From Smithella sp. UBA2180 (lineage in GTDB: Bacteria; Desulfobacterota; Syntrophia; Syntrophales; Smithellaceae), in the NCBI GenBank assembly GCA_002327415.1, contig DCVU01000176.1, forward strand, positions 1 through 7,047: a stretch of 7,047 nucleotides of DNA, read 5' to 3'. Position numbers and translations under genes: made by a program. Every line of letters starts with the position of its first letter. The first letter of the stretch is position 1. Below are positions 5,862-7,047 of the stretch, piece after piece. The notes beneath the pieces are model-generated. The model was not told where the DNA came from. It worked only from the letters and a program-made list of their open reading frames with translations, and did no database searches.

Positions 5862-6299
5862 ATGATTAATAAAACATTTTTTTTGCCTATTCTTCTTGTT
5901 CTCATTTGCAATCTTATGTCTTGTGCCAATGAGTTTGGCAAAACAGTAATATCCAAACCGGATGAGTACAGGTATGTTTATGAGGCAAAAGAGACCGTAA
6001 TTCTTAAAGCCATCGCGAATGTTTTTAAAGAAAAAAATATCGGCAGTAATATCACCATAGATCAAAAGAATCACCGGGTCGATTCTGACTATGTGATTTC
6101 GGGTGATTGGCGGACAAAAGCCAATGTTCGTGTCCAGCGACTCAATTGGAAAGAATGCGAGGTGATCCTTGCCGTGACAACAGAACAAAAGACAGAAACG
6201 GGCTGGGAAATACGACGCCTGTTGGATAAAGAGCAATATCACACTTTTTTTAGTATGATCGAGTTGAGAATTTACGAAGAAATGTCCATTATCGAGTAG
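5862..6299 (+). CDS. Small lipoprotein, 145 aa, unknown function
   Basis: The N-terminus MINKTFFLPILLVLICNL is a lipoprotein signal peptide ending in LMSC, with the lipidated cysteine at residue 21. The next residues are A-N-E, with no Asp at +2, which by the Lol rule favours transfer to the outer membrane. The mature part of about 125 residues alternates likely helices (ETVILKAIANVFKEKN, TFFSMIELRIYEEM) and strands (DYVISGDWRTKANVRVQRL, CEVILAVTTEQKT). This suggests a compact alpha/beta fold. It has no recognisable enzymatic motif. The Shine-Dalgarno is weak (GAAAGA about eight bases upstream). It lies 29 bases after the HD gene and 26 bases before mscL, so it is co-transcribed with both. 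The family is not recognised. Confidence 0.8.
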   Translation: MINKTFFLPILLVLICNLMSCANEFGKTVISKPDEYRYVYEAKETVILKAIANVFKEKNIGSNITIDQKNHRVDSDYVISGDWRTKANVRVQRLNWKECEVILAVTTEQKTETGWEIRRLLDKEQYHTFFSMIELRIYEEMSIIE

Positions 6300-6313
6300 T
6301 GATAAAATTAACG

Positions 6314-6320
6314 AAAGGAG
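6314..6320 (+). promoter_or_regulatory. Shine-Dalgarno that fixes the mscL start
   Basis: AAAGGAG lies five bases before ATG 6326. The open frame extends nine codons further up to a GTG at 6299, but that would place the ribosome site inside the coding sequence and adds residues not typical of MscL. Confidence 0.85.
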
Positions 6321-6325
6321 AAAAT

Positions 6326-6742
6326 ATGGGAACCAAGAAGAAAGTGTCCGCTATGCTGGAAGAGTTCAAGAATTTCGCATTCAAAGGTAACGTGATTGAT
6401 CTGGCAATAGGTGTTATTATCGGAGCGGCGTTCGGTAAAATTGTCGATTCTCTGGTCAAACATATTATTATGCCCCTTGTAGGTGTTGTCATGCCTGGCC
6501 AGCAGGGTTATCTGGGTTGGAAATGGTTGATCAACGGCAAGGAAGTTCCTTATGGACTTTTTATCGGTGAAATAGTCAATTTTCTTATTGTTGCGTTGGC
6601 ATTGTATATCTTCATTGTCAAATTTATCGGGATGATTATGAAGAATAAACAGGAAACAGCAACAGTTCCGGCGTCCCTGACTAAAGATCAGGAGTTGCTT
6701 ACCGAAATAGCAGCGTTATTAAAGACAAAAACTCTATCTTGA
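6326..6742 (+). CDS. mscL: Large-conductance mechanosensitive channel MscL
   Basis: This 138-aa protein has the MscL signature: EEFKNFAFKGNVIDLAIGV and IIGAAFGKIVDSLVKHIIMP form the amphipathic N-terminal helix and first membrane helix (about 12-50). L26 and V30 align with the pore-lining L19 and V23 of E. coli MscL. A periplasmic loop (about 52-76, with GYLGWKWLINGKEVPYG) leads to the second membrane helix (about 78-104, FIGEIVNFLIVALALYIF). The cytoplasmic end has a short linker and the C-terminal bundle helix SLTKDQELLTEIAALLK. Length is normal for the family. The channel opens at high membrane tension in the inner membrane and releases solutes during hypo-osmotic shock. It is the last gene of the plus-strand unit, 26 bases after the lipoprotein gene, and is followed by a strong hairpin at 6773-6812. 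Confidence 0.97.
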   Translation: MGTKKKVSAMLEEFKNFAFKGNVIDLAIGVIIGAAFGKIVDSLVKHIIMPLVGVVMPGQQGYLGWKWLINGKEVPYGLFIGEIVNFLIVALALYIFIVKFIGMIMKNKQETATVPASLTKDQELLTEIAALLKTKTLS

Positions 6743-6772
6743 TATTAGCATGTCCGATTTAACAATATTGCG

Positions 6773-6821
6773 AGATCGGGCAATTCACTGCTGGCAGGGA
6801 ATTGCCCGATCTTAATGTTTT
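6773..6821 (+). terminator. Rho-independent-type terminator after mscL
   Basis: AGATCGGGCAATTC (6773-6786) and GAATTGCCCGATCT (6799-6812) are a perfect 14-bp inverted repeat around a 12-base loop. The loop can itself pair three bases (CTG/CAG). TTAATGTTTTCT follows, a weak T-tract with TTTT at 6818-6821. It lies 30 bases after the mscL stop and 14 bases before the stop of the convergent 60-aa gene, so it probably ends transcription from both sides. Confidence 0.85.
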
Positions 6822-6825
6822 CTGC

Positions 6826-7008
6826 TTATTTTCCTGCCCGGCTTTCGCGAAAGAAATTAGTAAGAAATTCCGTATCCTTGGGCGACAAGTCAAATTTAAA
6901 AACTGCTTGTTCCAGGAGTTTTGGCAAAGGTTTGTTTTCTTCTAAATTTGCTGATATCCATTTAATCGCTTTTTGCACATTTTCAGATTCCGGCATAATG
7001 GTGGCCAT
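6826..7008 (-). CDS. Small conserved-looking protein, 60 aa, unknown function
   Basis: The gene starts at ATG 7008 behind a good AAGGAG (7023-7018, nine-base spacing) and ends at TAA 6826, convergent with mscL. The protein is charged and helical: MATIMPESENVQKAIKWI, then SANLEENKPLPKLLEQAVFK, then FDLSPKDTEFLTNFFRESR. It has no signal peptide, membrane segment or cysteines, so it is cytoplasmic. The strong ribosome site, the balanced composition and the start and stop both lying clear of neighbouring genes support a real gene. I have an impression of similar short proteins in Desulfobacterota but no named family. Its promoter, if immediately upstream, lies partly outside the window; GATAAT occurs just before the ribosome site on the minus strand. 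Confidence 0.7.
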   Translation of the reverse strand: MATIMPESENVQKAIKWISANLEENKPLPKLLEQAVFKFDLSPKDTEFLTNFFRESRAGK

Positions 7009-7017
7009 AAAAGTATT

Positions 7018-7023
7018 CTCCTT
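7018..7023 (-). promoter_or_regulatory. Shine-Dalgarno of the 60-aa gene
   Basis: On the minus strand AAGGAG is placed nine bases before ATG 7008. It is the main evidence that this short frame is translated and selects the first ATG over the internal Met at codon 5. Confidence 0.7.
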
Positions 7024-7047
7024 ATATTATCAAAAGTTAATAGTCCC

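Noticed and set aside
5634..6242. Long minus-strand open frame of 202 codons opposite the HD and lipoprotein genes
   Set aside because: It is antisense to two well-supported genes, has no ribosome site or family-like motifs, and its composition (Phe/Ile/Cys-rich) is that of a shadow frame.

Overview
The window looks like chromosomal DNA of a Gram-negative, AT-rich bacterium. Three things suggest this: a lipobox lipoprotein, a DUF1385 membrane protein, and a PP-loop tRNA-thiolation-type enzyme with an NFACT-R tail. The mix of families resembles what I know from Desulfobacterota (Deltaproteobacteria, Syntrophus/Smithella-like). That placement is an impression from gene content and codon style, not a search result.

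Layout. (1) Positions 1-1107 are decayed mobile DNA. The N-terminus of an IS5-family transposase reads leftward out of the window, with its own promoter. It abuts the 3' part of an IS1182-type transposase gene reading right, which has lost its 5' half and carries a frameshift. The simplest reading is an IS5-type element inserted into an IS1182-type element. A small 8-bp tandem repeat marks the junction with host DNA. (2) Positions 1121-3673, minus strand, hold a two-gene unit: an exported LysM protein followed 15 bp later by the PP-loop/NFACT-R protein. (3) Positions 3863-4732, minus strand, hold a DUF1385 (YqhQ-like) integral membrane protein. It has its own promoter and a perfect hairpin in its leader. 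(4) Positions 4847-6821, plus strand, form one compact transcription unit. An extended -10 promoter is followed by a 72-aa helical protein, an overlapping 42-aa small ORF, an HD-domain 5'-nucleotidase-like phosphohydrolase, a small lipoprotein, the mechanosensitive channel MscL, and a strong hairpin terminator. (5) Positions 6826-7008, minus strand, hold a convergent 60-aa protein with a good Shine-Dalgarno.

Most of the window is ordinary housekeeping or conserved-hypothetical sequence. The items most worth a second look are the 42-aa ORF wedged between two genes (ATGA overlap upstream, TAA-A-ATG junction downstream, own Shine-Dalgarno), the PP-loop/NFACT-R fusion, the leader hairpin of the DUF1385 gene, and the nested IS remnants. 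I found no CRISPR array, tRNA, rRNA, or convincing new defence or biosynthetic system.
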